This document shows positions 1 to 12,244 of a stretch of DNA of 64,000 nt, one piece after another. The stretch lies in NCBI GenBank assembly GCA_025449115.1, contig JAHLKC010000028.1:124001-188000 (forward strand). The letters are read 5' to 3'. How positions within the stretch are numbered: the stretch's first letter is position 1; each line of letters starts with the position of its first letter. The notes below the pieces were generated by a model. The model worked only from the letters and a program-made list of their open reading frames with translations. It had not been told where the DNA came from and did not search any database. Source of the DNA: Chytridium lagenaria (Eukaryota > Chytridiomycota > Chytridiomycetes > Chytridiales > Chytridiaceae). The position numbers were made by a program, and so were the translations under genes.

Positions 1-2914
1 CTCTGTTCCACCAGAGCTAGTTGACCTCTCTGACGACATTGGTATTGCCATTCTCAAAGAAATTGGTCCGCAAGCTCACGCCATAGCCCATGGTCCTGTC
101 AGCGACAAAGCAGATGCCATGATCGCCATGGCTTTGGTAATGCGCCACCTCCCCCCCCCCCTCTTCCCCTCTCTCTCCTTCTTTTTACCACGCATTCAAT
201 TCTAATTTAGATTTATTGATTTATTGTGCAGGCGATTCGAAAGTTGAAGGTGGATGAGGTCATGCCGATCTATACGCATTGGGTCACTGAGTCTGCGAGG
301 CTGGATAACTCGTATGCGCAGATCCTTCTTGCCAATGATCTCATTAGAGGAAACTTTAAACATCTTCCGCATGACGAGCAAGAAGCTTTGGGATGGTAAG
401 TCTCTAGCATCCTTTTGGTTGGACGTTGCTCGTCTCAGTTTACATGCGGCCCCCGCTTCCGTTAGTACTATAGACACTACAGACATACCAACTCTGGCAT
501 AATTTTTTTTCCACCGTTGACATACTAACATAAATCCTTTATCAGGGCCGTCGCCGCCTCCCGTTTCGCTCCCGGCATCGACACCAAAGTCCGAGCCGTC
601 AACATCATCACCGCCCTCTTCATCTCCTCCCCTCACATCCCAAAAGATCCCAAGACCTTCATCTACCTCATCTCCTTCCTCACCCGAAACGATCTCACCC
701 CAGACACCAACATCATCTTCCCACTCGCCGAACGCGCCGCCGCTATCGTATGGGAGAAACACGCTCTCCTCGGTTCCGGTCCCGCCGCATTTGAACTCGC
801 CTGCATCTACGGCGCTGGAGAGGGTATCCCTAAAAACCAGGACGCGGCGTTGTATTGGGGACTTGAAAGTTTCAAAAGGGGTCATCCGTTTGGTGTGAGC
901 TTCACGGCGACGCCTGAAAAAATCGCCATGTTGAAAGCCCAAGGTGTATCCGACGATACCATCACCACCATTCAGAATGTCGCAAATCTCGTCAAACAGG
1001 GAAAGAAACCCTTCGAGGACTTTGAGATACCGGATCTCGATATTCAGCTCCCGAAACCTGAAGCTTTGGGTCCGTTCACTAAATTGATCGATGAGCAGGT
1101 CACTGAAGAGGATTATGGGACGGCGACTGAGGCTTTAAACATGTTTGTGGATCAATCGCCTTCCCCTGTTGCGGATCTGCTGTTGGAGAAGATGATTATG
1201 AAACTCGTGGATGACAAGGAAATGAAAAGATTGAAGGCTTTAGCCGATAAGAATGATTACGATTCTATCAGTATGTGATCATTCTTCCTATTTATATTTC
1301 TTTTTTTTCGCTCCTTATCTTCATTTTACATTGACCCTTGCCAAATTCCTCCCTACTTAAAATCATGCTATTTTTCCATCCGTTTGTCCATTCCGCATTC
1401 TAATCCTGCCTTCTATCATAATAGTCGCCTACGCCAAACTTCTCCCGAAAACTGACGATGATGCCTCACCTCAAGTCACCTACCTCACCACCGCCAAACA
1501 CCATGCCTCTGACAAAGGTCAAGCCGACCATCTCCTGGCCCTCCTCTCCGAACCCATCAACATGGTCCATCTCTCCCAATCCATCCAAAAGGTACCACTC
1601 CCCCATCAATCCCGTCTAACCTCCAAAAAAAGAACTACCCACCCGCCCACGCGACGCTTGGCGAAATCTACGAGTACGGCATGTCGTATAATGAAGGAGA
1701 CCAGGAACTGGAAATGGAGGTGGATTACGAAAAGGCCATCGACCATTACACTAAAGCAGGGGTACGCGAATTTTTTCCCCCCACACATCATCGTTTAAAA
1801 GCATTCCCCTTTCTTACATGTTTCTTATAGACCACCCCATCCGCTCTTTACCGTCTCTCCATCATCCACAAAAACGGCAAAGGCGTCGACCCAAACCCCA
1901 CACTCTCTCTCACCCTCTGTCTCCAATCCGTCCTCCTCTCCAACCTTGAAGCCAGCTACTCTTACGGTCTCCGCACCATGCTCGAAGCCTCAAGGGACAG
2001 TGAACCGCACATGAAGGCCATTCAATCTTTGGATGGGATGAGGTGGATTGAGAGATCGCATGATCGCGAACCGAGCGAGAGTACTGCGTCGATTGTGGAT
2101 GTGCAGAAGATGGCGTGGGCTGCTTGGATGTTGGCGCATGGGAACGAGGCTGTTGGAAAGGCGAAGAGGGGGGATGGAGAGGCTATTAAGAATTTGGCGA
2201 ATGCTTGTAAGAGAATGATGACAGGGATGTCACCTGTAAGTGCCCCGCCCTCTCCGCTTTAATTAACTTTTACTTTTTTTTTGTTATGATGAATTAACGT
2301 TGACGTTTCTCTTTCTTTTTAAACGAAAAGGCTATCTTGTTGTATTATGATGGACTCTTGAAAGATGATCCGGATTCCACCTACGAGCTCGGAAGGATGT
2401 TCCACTTTGGTATCAAAGACGATGACGACGATTACTTGATCAAGGTAATATAACCTTCTTTTCCTTGACCCATTTTCTCTCCTTTTCCATCCCAAATTCA
2501 CATTTTCCACAGATCCACCTCAGCAAAGCCGCAAGCTTTTACTACCACTCCGCCTCCAACGGCACCGGCACCACCTCCATCCTCTCCCTCCTTGCTCTCT
2601 CCGAGCTCCACGCAGGCACCATCGACATCCCCTCTCGCACCGTTGTCGGCGCCAACCCACGTCTTGCCGCGCAGTACGCGGATCTAGCGACAACGATGGC
2701 GATGGAGAAAAAAGGGGGTGATGTGCCGATTCCCGATGTGTTGCATGGTGTGGAGGGGTTCTTGGAGGGGGAGAAGAGGGATGAGAGGCGGATGGGGAAA
2801 GCGAGGATGGGAGTTGAACAGGTTGAAGAGGTTGTGGGGGGGCTGACGGGGACTGGGGGGAAGAAGGAGGTGAAGGAAGAAGAGGAGTTTGGAGGTTGTT
2901 GTACGATTCTTTAA
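1..2914 (+). CDS. Sel1-like repeat protein with C-terminal CaaX box (5' end outside window)
   Basis: Eight exons keep one open frame with clean GT-AG junctions: about 2-136, 232-395, 546-1270, 1425-1591, 1633-1761, 1831-2235, 2331-2444 and 2513-2914. The start codon lies upstream of the window. The protein is alpha-helical with Sel1/TPR-like segments, for example YPPAHATLGEIYEYG followed by YEKAIDHYTKAG, and TTPSALYRLSIIHKNGKG. The last residues are GGCCTIL then stop. CTIL fits a CaaX prenylation box with Leu at X (geranylgeranyl-type), and the Cys before it could be palmitoylated. Sel1-like proteins are usually scaffolds for signalling or ER complexes, so membrane attachment of such a scaffold is my inference. 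This is one of the few multi-exon genes here with no frame break. It resembles yeast Skt5/Chs4-type Sel1 proteins, some of which also end in CaaX, but I cannot assign orthology. Confidence 0.75.
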
Positions 2915-3641
2915 AGTGAGATACTATACTTTGTTCCGCTTCGTTAATGGTCTTTTTACTTTTTCGCGTCTTTCCCACTCCTCATTTATCGACAACCCTG
3001 TTGGCTTCTATTTTTTTTACCGTTCCTTGCTCATAGACTTTTTCCTTTTTTATATCGGTTGTTTGGCGAATAATAGACTTTTCCTTTTTTTCTATGTCGG
3101 TTGTTTTTGCGAGGAATAGACTTTTGTTGTGATGCTAGCCTAAAAAAAAAGTTAGCAAACATATTCATATACCTGCACATTTGCATAAATCCACAGATGG
3201 TAACTGCGTTTCTGGATAAGCGCGTTCTGAAAAAACCAAAAAACGAAATTAAAAATACTCTATCTTTGGAGGGTCACTGTGGATATGTGTGTTTTTTTTG
3301 TAGACGTTTACCGTCTATCAATATACCGCGTATTATGGGACGCTGTAACAACAATTTGATAGAACTTTTAAATTATTAATATGAATTTGATTTTGAATAT
3401 AATAAATCCTGTTTCTGCATGAAGGCGCTCTTGATTTTTCATGAATGATCAACACGACACTCCATTCTCCTCCGATATCCAACCAACCAACCAAAAGAAC
3501 ACATGATTGGGATCGACCCTCTCTGCGTCCTTTCTCTCGCAGCCCATGGCAAATCCCGTTCGTCAATCTCCTAGCATCGATATCTACTTTACAGCCGTAC
3601 TTGTGAGGGCATTGCTTGAGAGCTGTTGAGCTTACCTACCT
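2915..3641. other. Intergenic region with imperfect tandem repeat
   Basis: There is no supportable gene. The stretch is T-rich. At about 3037-3118 a unit of roughly 40 bp (GACTTTTTCC ... CGGTTGTTT ... GAATA) occurs twice with mismatches and starts a third time, just past the upstream stop codon. It is probably 3'-UTR or spacer. Confidence 0.5.
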
Positions 3642-6013
3642 ATGGCGAAATATGGAAAGAAAAAGTCGGCGTGGCATCGGAGGAAGAGCGGTGGGAGGGA
3701 TAGGAGTGAGGTAGTTGTGGAGGGAGAGGTTGGGGTTTGTGGGGATGGTCAGGTTGGGAAAGGCGTTGTAGGTTTGACTCAAGGTGTTGTGGAGAGGGAT
3801 GTGAGTGGAGTGAACCGGGAGAGTCAAGAACTGATGGCGAGTGAGGAGGGAAGTGGGTTTGAAAGTGAAGTGAAGGGTGGGGAGGAGGGTAGTGAGGGGG
3901 TCTTCAAAGACGAGACCTTGGAAACTCAACTCGGAAAGGAGTCTGGGGAGCTTTACGAAGGACGTTGCTTTGGGTTGCGAGACCACGGCATTGACAAAGC
4001 CCAAGAAGAAGAACAAGAAGAAGAACAAGAAGAAGAAGACGACGACCAATACCGATCAACCTGAAGAAATCACTCAAAGCGGTCCCTTATGTGAAAACAC
4101 CGGTACCTTTCCGGAACTATCTTGGCCAGATCGATCTATCATATTGTCCTCAGAGACATTGCGGAACGGGAGCGTCATGTCTTCTTTGGAGACGTTACCT
4201 TCATCTCTTTCCCAAGATTCTCTTAGAGACCCAAAAACACTCATCAATGATGACGACCTGGCAAAGAGCTCTGAACATGATCACAACCCCGTTCCCGCTG
4301 TGGAACCATCAGCTTCGTCTTCCTCCACTGCGTTTTCATCCACCGATAACCTCATGCATGTTCCTCCGGAAGGGTGTTTGCAAAACCTGAAACAAGTGAC
4401 ATCGTTGTGGGGAAAAGGGGGAGGAAGAAGCGAAAACAGAGGGTTGATAAGCGGGTTGCGTTGGAATCGACGCGTGAGGCGTCAGTGAAAGAACCTGCTG
4501 ACGAGAGTAAGAAACCGTCGGTGTCGCGAAACAGCGTTATCGGCAAAATCAACGTGCAAGCTGTATCGTATGCTAGTGTTTGCAAGAAGCCAGTGGACTC
4601 TGTCCCTGCTTTGAATGAGACGAGTGTTGGAGAATCTATGAGACCTGAAGTGGGCGGGATAAAAGAAACGGAGCCTGCATCTTCTGGCTGTGGTAGTATG
4701 CAGAAAGCGGCGCCAAAGGTTGAAACGTCAACTTTGTTGAGATTGAGACGAAACCTGAGAAGAAGTTGAAGGACACTGTGACTGAGAAGAAGTTGAAGGA
4801 CACTGTGACCGATAAAAAGTTGAAGGACACTGTGACTGAGAAGAAGTTGAAGGACACTGTGACCGAGAAGAAGTTGAAGGACACTGTTACCGAGAAGAAG
4901 TTGAAGGACACTGTGACCGAGAAGAAGTTGAAGGACACTGTGACTGAGAAGAAGTTGAAGGACACTGTGACCGAGAAGAAGTTGAAGGACACTGCGACCG
5001 AGAAGAAGTTGAAGGACACTGCGACCGAGAAGAAGTTGAAGGACACTGTGACCGAGAAGAAGTTGAAGGACACTGCGACCGAGAAGAAGTTGAAGGACAC
5101 TGTGACTGAGAAGAAGTTGAAGGGCACTGTGACCGAGAAGAAGTTTAAGGACACTGCGGCCGAGAAGAAAATTGAGGACACTGCCGTTGAAAACGTTAAG
5201 GGGAGCACTCAGTTTGACGCCTTGGAAAAGCCGACTGCGCTTAAATCACTCGTTACGGACCCAAATCACTCTAATATTGGAACCTGTGGTCTTTCACAAT
5301 CTCAGGATAAGGAATTTATTGCAACAAGTAAAGCTGTCGTCAGGAAAGTAAGATTTATGTGGAAGATGAGGTATCTATTGAGAGCACCACTCAAAAAGCG
5401 TACAGAAACACTCTACCACCCCCCATTCCCACCCAAATCAAACCCTCATCATCATCCCCGAAAACCAATGTCGATGTCAACGGACCAGACCCCTCCCACT
5501 CCTCCACGAAATCGGCCCCAAAACCCACCTCGCACCCAAAGAAAAAGAACCCCTCATCCAAAAAACAGCCCTCAACGATTCTTACGGAACTTATCACCCG
5601 CGTGTCCTCCGAACTCAAGACTTTAAAGAAGCTGCCGCAACACCCTTCATCGACTCCCCTCAAATCTACCCCTACCCCCGCAAAGTCTCTACCCTTGATT
5701 CCAGTATACCAATGGGTCCACCTTAACGCACTCATACCGGAATCCATTGTCACGCATGTCCCGCTCATTATGCTCGAAGAAAAGGGTTATTTCACAATTG
5801 CCTACAGGTACCCCGTGTTTCCCCCCTCTTGTTCCTCTTTTAACTTTTAACATAGGGAGCCTGTTGATCCTAATGGAAGGTTCTCGTTGATGCTGAAAAT
5901 AACTCAGACACTCTCAGCATTTGTCGCAGGAATTTTTGGAAGATATGCTGAGGAAGGTGTTTGTGAAGGTGTATGGTGAGGAAGCTAAGGGGTTAGTATG
6001 GAAGGGGCTGTGA
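3642..6013 (+). CDS. Lys-rich protein with about 16 nine-residue repeats; frame changes several times
   Basis: The start at 3642 gives MAKYGKKKSAWHRRK. Coding continues by moving frame near 4000-4060, near 4368 (GGG run), near 4732, in 5345-5360, and then across an intron whose donor is at about 5809 and acceptor at about 5857. The parts are a basic N-terminus, a Glu/Lys-rich stretch (about 3990-4050), a Ser-rich stretch, about 16 copies of KLKDTVTEK (about 4763-5190), a Pro/Ser-rich linker, and an ordered C-terminus containing HVPLIMLEEKGYFTIAYR. The last exon reads best as EFLEDMLRKVFVKVYGEE ending at 6011-6013; an alternative frame stops at 5979. I do not recognise the family. The repeats are predicted helical and highly charged. 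Each break is one base, so assembly indels are more likely than real loss. Confidence 0.55.
4763..5190 (+). repeat. 27-bp coding minisatellite (KLKDTVTEK units)
   Basis: About 16 head-to-tail units of 27 bp encode KLKDTVTEK. Most differ only at synonymous positions or Val/Ala at residue 6. The last units decay (FKDTAAEKK, IEDTAVEN). The antisense strand carries a 190-codon shadow ORF that is only the reverse of the repeat. The near identity suggests recent expansion and likely length polymorphism. Confidence 0.9.
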
Positions 6014-7165
6014 GTTTTGAAAAGACGAGTTTTGAGGATTTAGAGGAGATTTTTGGGGCTAATAGGATTTAATGTTTTTACTCTTTGATATGAAGCACGA
6101 AGCTTATACAATCTTTAGTTTGCTCCGTTATTCTCAACCCCCCCCCCCCCTTTTTTTTTCTAATTTAAATTGATTCAGGGTTGTTATTGCTTGTTGGAGT
6201 ACCTGTAGCATTTGGATCCTCTTTGAGCGGTGTGACTCGGGTTTTCTTCAACCCCACTTTATTTTAGCCTGCACTGTTTCCACTGAAATCTGTTTTGAAT
6301 GATTTTTTTTTGTTTTACCCCACCCCCACCTACCCCCAAACCCCTCCTCAAGACTTGCTTATACGTAATTTAGCAACATAAATAAATAAAAGGTAATAAT
6401 TCAGAGACACTCTTTGAGTTCTGCAGCTCGGGTCCATGTTTACTTTTTGTTTAACGGTATGCCGTTGTGTCGTTGAAAGCAATATGAGAAAAAAACACTT
6501 TGGCGCGTACTATAGCCTAAAAGTGTACATTGCCTTGTTAATTGAACGCAGTCCATTCATCGACCTCCATCGACTCTCCAGGCGTAAACCCGGAGACAAT
6601 GTAAACATTTAAACCAGGAAACCTTCCCTTTTCAAGCACCACTCACCACATGTGAATGAAGGAAAAAACAAACAACAAAATAAAAAAAATGTAAAAAATA
6701 GGCACAGAAGCTTGTACCTCCCTCAGCGGACCTTAAAATGTAAATCAAATTAAAACCTTAGCAAATCCCCTCGTCGCCTTTCTTGGCTACTATAAGAAAA
6801 GCATATAACCCAGAGACGCTTAACTAAAAAATAACAACACGCAGAGTGCGGAGGAGGAAGGTTTGGAGGGGGAGGGACCCTTTGCATTCGTTTTCCTTGT
6901 CATTATATATACCAAACCTCTGATTTTTGTTAACCTTTAAAATTTAATTCCTTGCTCGTTGTGGGTTCTGTCTCCGGTTAGAGTTTAAAGAAAAACCACC
7001 CCTTGTTAACGCAACCTTCAACATCACTCTTCCACATATATACAACCGTCAGCTCCCCTCTTCATCTCTTCGATCCTCATCATCCCTGTCACAAAAAGAG
7101 AGTAGCCCCCACCTTCTTTTTTCAAATTTTAAACAGTGTTTTGCTTTCCCAACTCAACTCAAAAC
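6014..7165. other. Intergenic region
   Basis: I see no gene in these 1.15 kb. The stretch contains a C10 tract followed by T9 near 6140-6158 and AT-rich DNA. It should hold the 3' end of the Lys-rich gene and the promoter of the coiled-coil gene at 7166. Confidence 0.5.
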
Positions 7166-8858
7166 ATGGAGCTCCAACAATCCACCGACTCCACCACCCA
7201 TCAAGTCCTTCTTGTCATTGTCAGTATCGTTGGAAGCGGTGTCATCTCCGTCATTGTGTTCCCTTACATCGCGCCTCTCCTGCGTCACTCAAAGTCAAGA
7301 AGAAAGGCGCTCCACACCTTTACATCAACCTACTCAAAGCAAGCCGTCAGAGATCTTTTCAACGACTGCAAGTCTCCTAAAGATAAGGAATCGAATGTAG
7401 CCGCCTTTGCGGTGGAAGGATCGAGAGGGGGTGTGAGGATGGTGAGGGAGCAATGGAAGAAGAGGGTTGCGGGGTTATTCGGGGTCAAAGACGTCGATCC
7501 CAAATCCCATCATGACTCACCAACATCCTCTTGTTCACAGTCTCATCGCTCTGACATATCTACCTTGTCATCCACTCAACCTCTTGCATCTGGTTCTGGC
7601 GACGTTGCTGTTGCCGCGACCACCCTTAAAACACTGGCGTTGGTAGAAGAGGAATCGCTGGAAGGATTGATACAGCTCCATCGTAAACACCACCACCATC
7701 ACCAACAACCCATCCAAAAAGAAAAGTCGCGCCCGTCAAAGCGTAAAGGCATCACCACCACCACCACTCCTCGCTCTCAACAACCCAAGGAGCACATGGT
7801 TGACAATCTCACTGACCAAGAAGCTCACGACTCTCTCGACGAGAAATTCGATGGTCCACTCCTCGTTAAAAGCCGTACCCCTCGTTCCTCCCGCTTCCCC
7901 CGTCATCTCCCCATCTCAACCACAACCCGTCGTCAAAGCATCACCTCTCTTCTCGACAGTCCCACCTTTACAATGGAAGACACACACCCCTCCCCCTCCA
8001 CCTCCTCCTCCTCTACAACCATCACAGCGGTCCCTCAATCCATGGACGAGTTCAACGAGCTCGATCGAAAGATCAAGGCGCTTGAAGCGGCGCTTTCGGA
8101 GGCGGGCATTCGGGAGGCGTGTACTCGACGTGCTTTAGAGGCGTGTGAGAGGGAGAAGAAGGATGTAGAGGAATCGAATAGGGCGTTGGCAGAGTATGCG
8201 CAAACGTCTACCGTTGCGTTGGATCAAGCCAGGAGGGAGGTGGAGAGGATGAAAAAGGAGAAACATGACATGGAGGAATCGTATGAAGATGAAATCGAGG
8301 GATTGCAGAAACGTTTGGAGGATGCCGAACATGAGGTTGTCAGATTACTCGGGGAGGTGGAAGAGGGACGATCATCAGAGGCCATGGAAGCTTACCCGTG
8401 CATTGAAGAGGATGTGCGAAATTTCATCACCCCCTCATTAACACGTCGATCCACCTCCGAGTCTTGCCTCACCCGTCTCTCACAAGACGTTGACGCCGCA
8501 CACGAACTCCACCGTCGCGCGCTCTACGCCTCCATACAATCGCGTGTGCTTCGACAGACGCAGTATCGTGTGGAGCGGCTTGAACGGGACCGCGATGGGG
8601 TTGTGGAGCAGTTGAGGGTGGCCAAGGAACGGGTGGATGAACAGAGGGTGGTGGATTGGGGCTTTGGGGAAGGTGTTGGAGGAGATGGAGATGGCGGTGC
8701 CGTTGGTTGCTGTGCCGCATTTGGAGGGGAAGGCGGGGAAGGAGGTGGGGAGTGTTGAGAGGGGACGGAATAGGAGGAGGAGTTTTGTGGTGCAGAGGAG
8801 AGAGTGTGAGGAGGAGGAAGGGTTGCTTCATGGGTTGGCGGCTTCGGCGGCCTTATGA
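7166..8858 (+). CDS. N-terminally membrane-anchored coiled-coil protein
   Basis: The first ATG of the long frame at 7166 is chosen because it directly precedes a strong hydrophobic segment (about residues 14-38, LLVIVSIVGSGVISVIVFPY), read here as a signal anchor. A basic stretch, a low-complexity Ser/Thr/His region and a long heptad-rich coiled coil follow (about residues 293-430, including LDRKIKALEAALSEAG). The annotated frame stops at 8758 after an implausible Gly/Cys-rich tail. The next frame continues naturally (LGKVLEEMEMAVPLVAVPH) to a stop at 8856-8858, which suggests a one-base error in the G-runs near 8655-8670. No intron is visible. Family unknown; an organelle-tethering role would be a guess. 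Confidence 0.65.
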
Positions 8859-9973
8859 AGACGTTTGGTTTTATATTTATTATTTTTTTACCCTACCACT
8901 TCTTTCCTATACTTTTTTTTTTTTAAAAAAAATTATGATATTTAACTTTCTGGGTTTTTCAAGTGACGTTTTTTTCCGATCAAACAAAAACCGTTTTCTA
9001 TCTATGTTTTTTTCTCTCTTTCCGACTTTTTTCTTGTTTTATTGGGGGTGGTCTGGAGTCTGTGGTCCAAAACCTGAATGCTTTTCGAAAGCATAAGAAC
9101 GAGTGACAATGTTTCATTTCTTTTTTTTTTTTAATTATTATTCACGACCCTTTATTTATATGCAAGAACTTTTAATGTCCTTTGACGTTCCATTTTCCTG
9201 TTTTTGCCATATTTCTTTCTCCTTCCCGTACTCAAATCTGATATTTTGGTTGTTTTCTTTGTTCTCACCCCTAAAAACCGCCTCTTTTACTTCATTTTTT
9301 TTTCCTTGTTCTTTTTTGCAGCCATCATTCATACTCTTTAACGAGCATAGGTCGATAATAACATTATGATTTAAGAGTCGGGGGGTTTTTACGTTTTTTT
9401 GGGGGGTGGAACTTTGTATAAAAAAAGAAGAGGTGGAGGAGACGTTTTATGCACAAGCAATGAAACCGGACCAGATGGTGGATATCCCCAACGCCAAAAT
9501 TAAAAATGAACATGCTTACGGTTACGTCAACAGCGCTTCACTACTTTGGTTTGGTGTTTCAGCGTAAATCGTTTTGTACAAGAACAATAATATATTTCAT
9601 CTTGACTCACGAAAAAAAAAAAGCATAAAGCCACTTTTCTTCAACAGCCGTCCGTCCCATACATTCGCAATCACATCTATGCTCAGCATTCCCTCCCAAA
9701 AAAACAGGGGGCGCCGACGACAACCAAACCAAAAAAGAAAAACAGCATCCAAAGGGGGATCAAAAAAGAAATAATAAAGATACAACAAAAAAAAACCAAC
9801 AGCCATCAGAGATGCTTCCTCTTTTTTTTTTGTTCACCAAGCATTGTACAAAGGGGGGGATACACCCGACCACGCAAATAGAAATAAAATAGGGTGGGGT
9901 GGGGGAGTGAGGGGGGGTGAGGCGGAGGGAGGGGGGAAGAAGGGGTAATAAATATTCTTTTTTTATACATACT
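8859..9973. other. T/A-rich intergenic region between convergent genes
   Basis: These 1.1 kb between convergent genes show no codon-biased frame. They hold many poly-T/poly-A runs, for example near 8909-8932 and 9119-9133. Short ORFs here are all low-complexity Phe/Ser or Lys and I do not support them. Confidence 0.5.
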
Positions 9974-12135
9974 TTATCTCTGCACCGTCATCACCTCTGG
10001 TCGATACGCATACCTGTCCATCAAAGCCCGAACCTCATCCTACAAAAAAAAAAAAACCAACGCCAAAACACAAAAACACGTTCATCAACACAACAACGTC
10101 CAAAAAAAAAAGAAAGCAATCAGGAAAACAAAGGAATCAAGACATGTACTCACCCACTCAACCTCTCCATCCCCTCCACCACCAACACACTCACCCTCTT
10201 CCCATCCTCCTCCCTCCACTCCCGTTTCGGCCACCCAACCCTCCTCACACCCTCCTCCCTCAACTCCCCCTCAACCTCCTCCCCAACCCCCCCCATAAAA
10301 CTCTCAACACGCATCACTCGCTCCACGATCCCCCATCCCACGTCGCGGCTCCATGGACGCAACAGACGTCATGGACGAGGATGAGGACAGAGTGGGTGCG
10401 GATCGTACGGTTGCCGTCGACGTAGGTCCAGTGTACGTAGGCGCAGATTTTGGGTAGGATGGTGGAGCGGAAGTATACACGGGAAGGGTGACGGGAACCG
10501 TTGATCCACTTACACATCTCCCCTCATGCACATTCTTTATCGGTAAAACAACAGTCGCATCCGCACTTTTATCCTCCCCCAACATCTTCCCAACATCCCC
10601 CATTTTCCCCACCTTTGTACTCGAAACCTTCCAAGTGCCCGGCGGTGACGTTGAAGCACTCGTCGTCGCACCCCACCACCCGGCACCATACCAAGCGGCA
10701 CAACCACCCCTGGTTTAGGTTTCCCCACCACCGGTTTAGGGGGTAACCCCGCAACCGGTTTCAAAGGCAACCCCCCTCCATCCTTCTTCTCCGTCGACCC
10801 CCAAGCCTTTGCCGCCAACTCCTGCAACGTTGGTCGTGTTGGTTTCGGGGGAACAGGAATGGGTGTTCGAACCACGGGAGTGATGATTTTCCGAGGTGGA
10901 AGCACGGGGGAGGTTTCGGTGGACGATGCGGGAAGACTCTCACCAGCCTTTTTCTTTTTACGCTTTTTAGCAGCTCCTGATGTCAATGAAAGGGTGGTGG
11001 TGGTGGTTGTGGTGGGGATGGGTGGTTTAGGGATAGAGGTGATAGGATCTAAATCTGTCCAAGGTTGTTCCTGTTTTCGTTTAGGTGGCCGTAAAGGAAG
11101 CATGGTAACGGTTTGAAAGGGTATTGGCGGTTGAGATGGTTGCGAGGATGCTGATGCAAAGGTTGTATCCGAGAACAGGCTCTCTGAGGATGTGTTTGTG
11201 GAAGGGATGGAGGATTTGAGGGTTGATGTGGATGTCGAACGGGCTTCGAGACGGGAACGAATGAGTTTGTTTTTAATTTCCTCGAGGTAGGCTTCGTGGG
11301 CTTCTCGTTCGCGTGAATCTGGGGAGGGGTTTTGTAATTGATGGGGAGGGTCTTGACGGTTAGCTTCTTGGTGACGGATGGTGGGTTGTTGAGCGACTGG
11401 AGGAGAACGGGAGGAGAAACGGGGTGGAGGGCCCTGTGCTTCTTCTGAGGGTGTACCGGTAAGAGGTTGATGTAAAAAAAAAAAAGGGATTATAAAATGA
11501 CAGGCAAACTGAGGGTGAAGTATGAAAATTGAGCCTGACAAGAAAAGAGGGAGCAGTAGAAGTCTTTTCATAAAGGCTCTTGAGAGAAAATGCACAAAAG
11601 AGACATTCAAAAGGTCCAAAGAAAGAACCACCTCTTTTCATATATGCAACAAAAAAAAGAAAAGGGAAAACTCACCATGGCCCATCATCTTTTGCCTTTT
11701 CTCTGGCCTCATATCCGCCTCATCTACTACAAGCCTTCTCTTCCCACCCTCATCCTCCACCAATTCCCCATTCTCATCCTCTGTCGCCCTTCTAAAGATA
11801 TCCATTGTTTTGACCGAGTTGTAGATGGTTGACATCCAAGGCCCAAACCAGGATGACGCGGAAGGGGACGCTGCACCTGTGGGGATATCTGCTGAAAGTC
11901 CTGGGATGTTGTAATGGCGAGGAGTGGAATTTATAGGGTGAATTTGTTGCTGTTGTTGTTGTTGTGGTGGTGGTGGTTGAAGAGAGCGAAAAGAAAGGTT
12001 TGAGGATGGGAAGGGATTGGGATGGTTTGCATGTGGATGAGGAAGTGAAAGCTGAGAAGAAGAAGAAGAAGATGATGACGATGACGATGATGATGACGAT
12101 GTTGATGATGATGTTGCAGCACTCCATCCAAACAT
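9974..12135 (-). CDS. Unidentified Ser/Pro/Gln-rich protein with conserved-looking C-terminus
   Basis: The start at 12135 gives MFGWSAATSSST followed by poly-Ser and poly-Gln. A donor near 11679 (ATG|GTGAGT) joins an acceptor near 11449. The next exon encodes LEEIKNKLIRSRLEAR, a Lys-rich patch AAKKRKKKKAGE (possible nuclear signal) and Pro-rich DNA. Around 10650 and 10520 the frame must shift: the strong C-ending codon bias moves to a frame reading HPSRVYFRSTILPK and CAYVHWTYVDGNRTIRTHSV. A last intron (donor near 10154, acceptor near 10040) leads to DEVRALMDRYAYRPEVM and a stop at 9974-9976. The aromatic/basic block at 10330-10500 looks like a folded domain. I considered an RPA2/Stn1-type OB fold but cannot support it. 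Nuclear role inferred weakly. Confidence 0.55.
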
Positions 12136-12153
12136 GGCTTGGTTGGATGGTTG

Positions 12154-12174
12154 AATGGATGGATGGATGGATGG
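12154..12174. repeat. GGAT microsatellite
   Basis: About five perfect copies of GGAT lie just upstream of the minus-strand gene's start, beside a degenerate GATGGTGT repeat at 12180-12205. Together they form a simple-sequence 5' flank. Confidence 0.9.
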
Positions 12175-12244
12175 TTGATGTGATGGTGTGATGGTGTGAT
12201 GGTGTGTGTGAGAGAGAGTGATGTGAGAGAGAGCAGTTTGACTG

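Noticed and set aside
4636..5208. 190-codon minus-strand ORF (Phe/Ser/Val repeats)
   Set aside because: It is only the antisense reading of the 27-bp coding repeat; the plus strand has the coherent charged protein.
8469..8831. 120-codon minus-strand His/Pro/Leu-rich ORF
   Set aside because: Antisense shadow of the coiled-coil gene with biased third positions.
10330..10500. Idea that the unidentified minus-strand protein has an RPA2/Stn1-type OB fold
   Set aside because: Only a vague pattern match; no diagnostic residues or winged helix seen.
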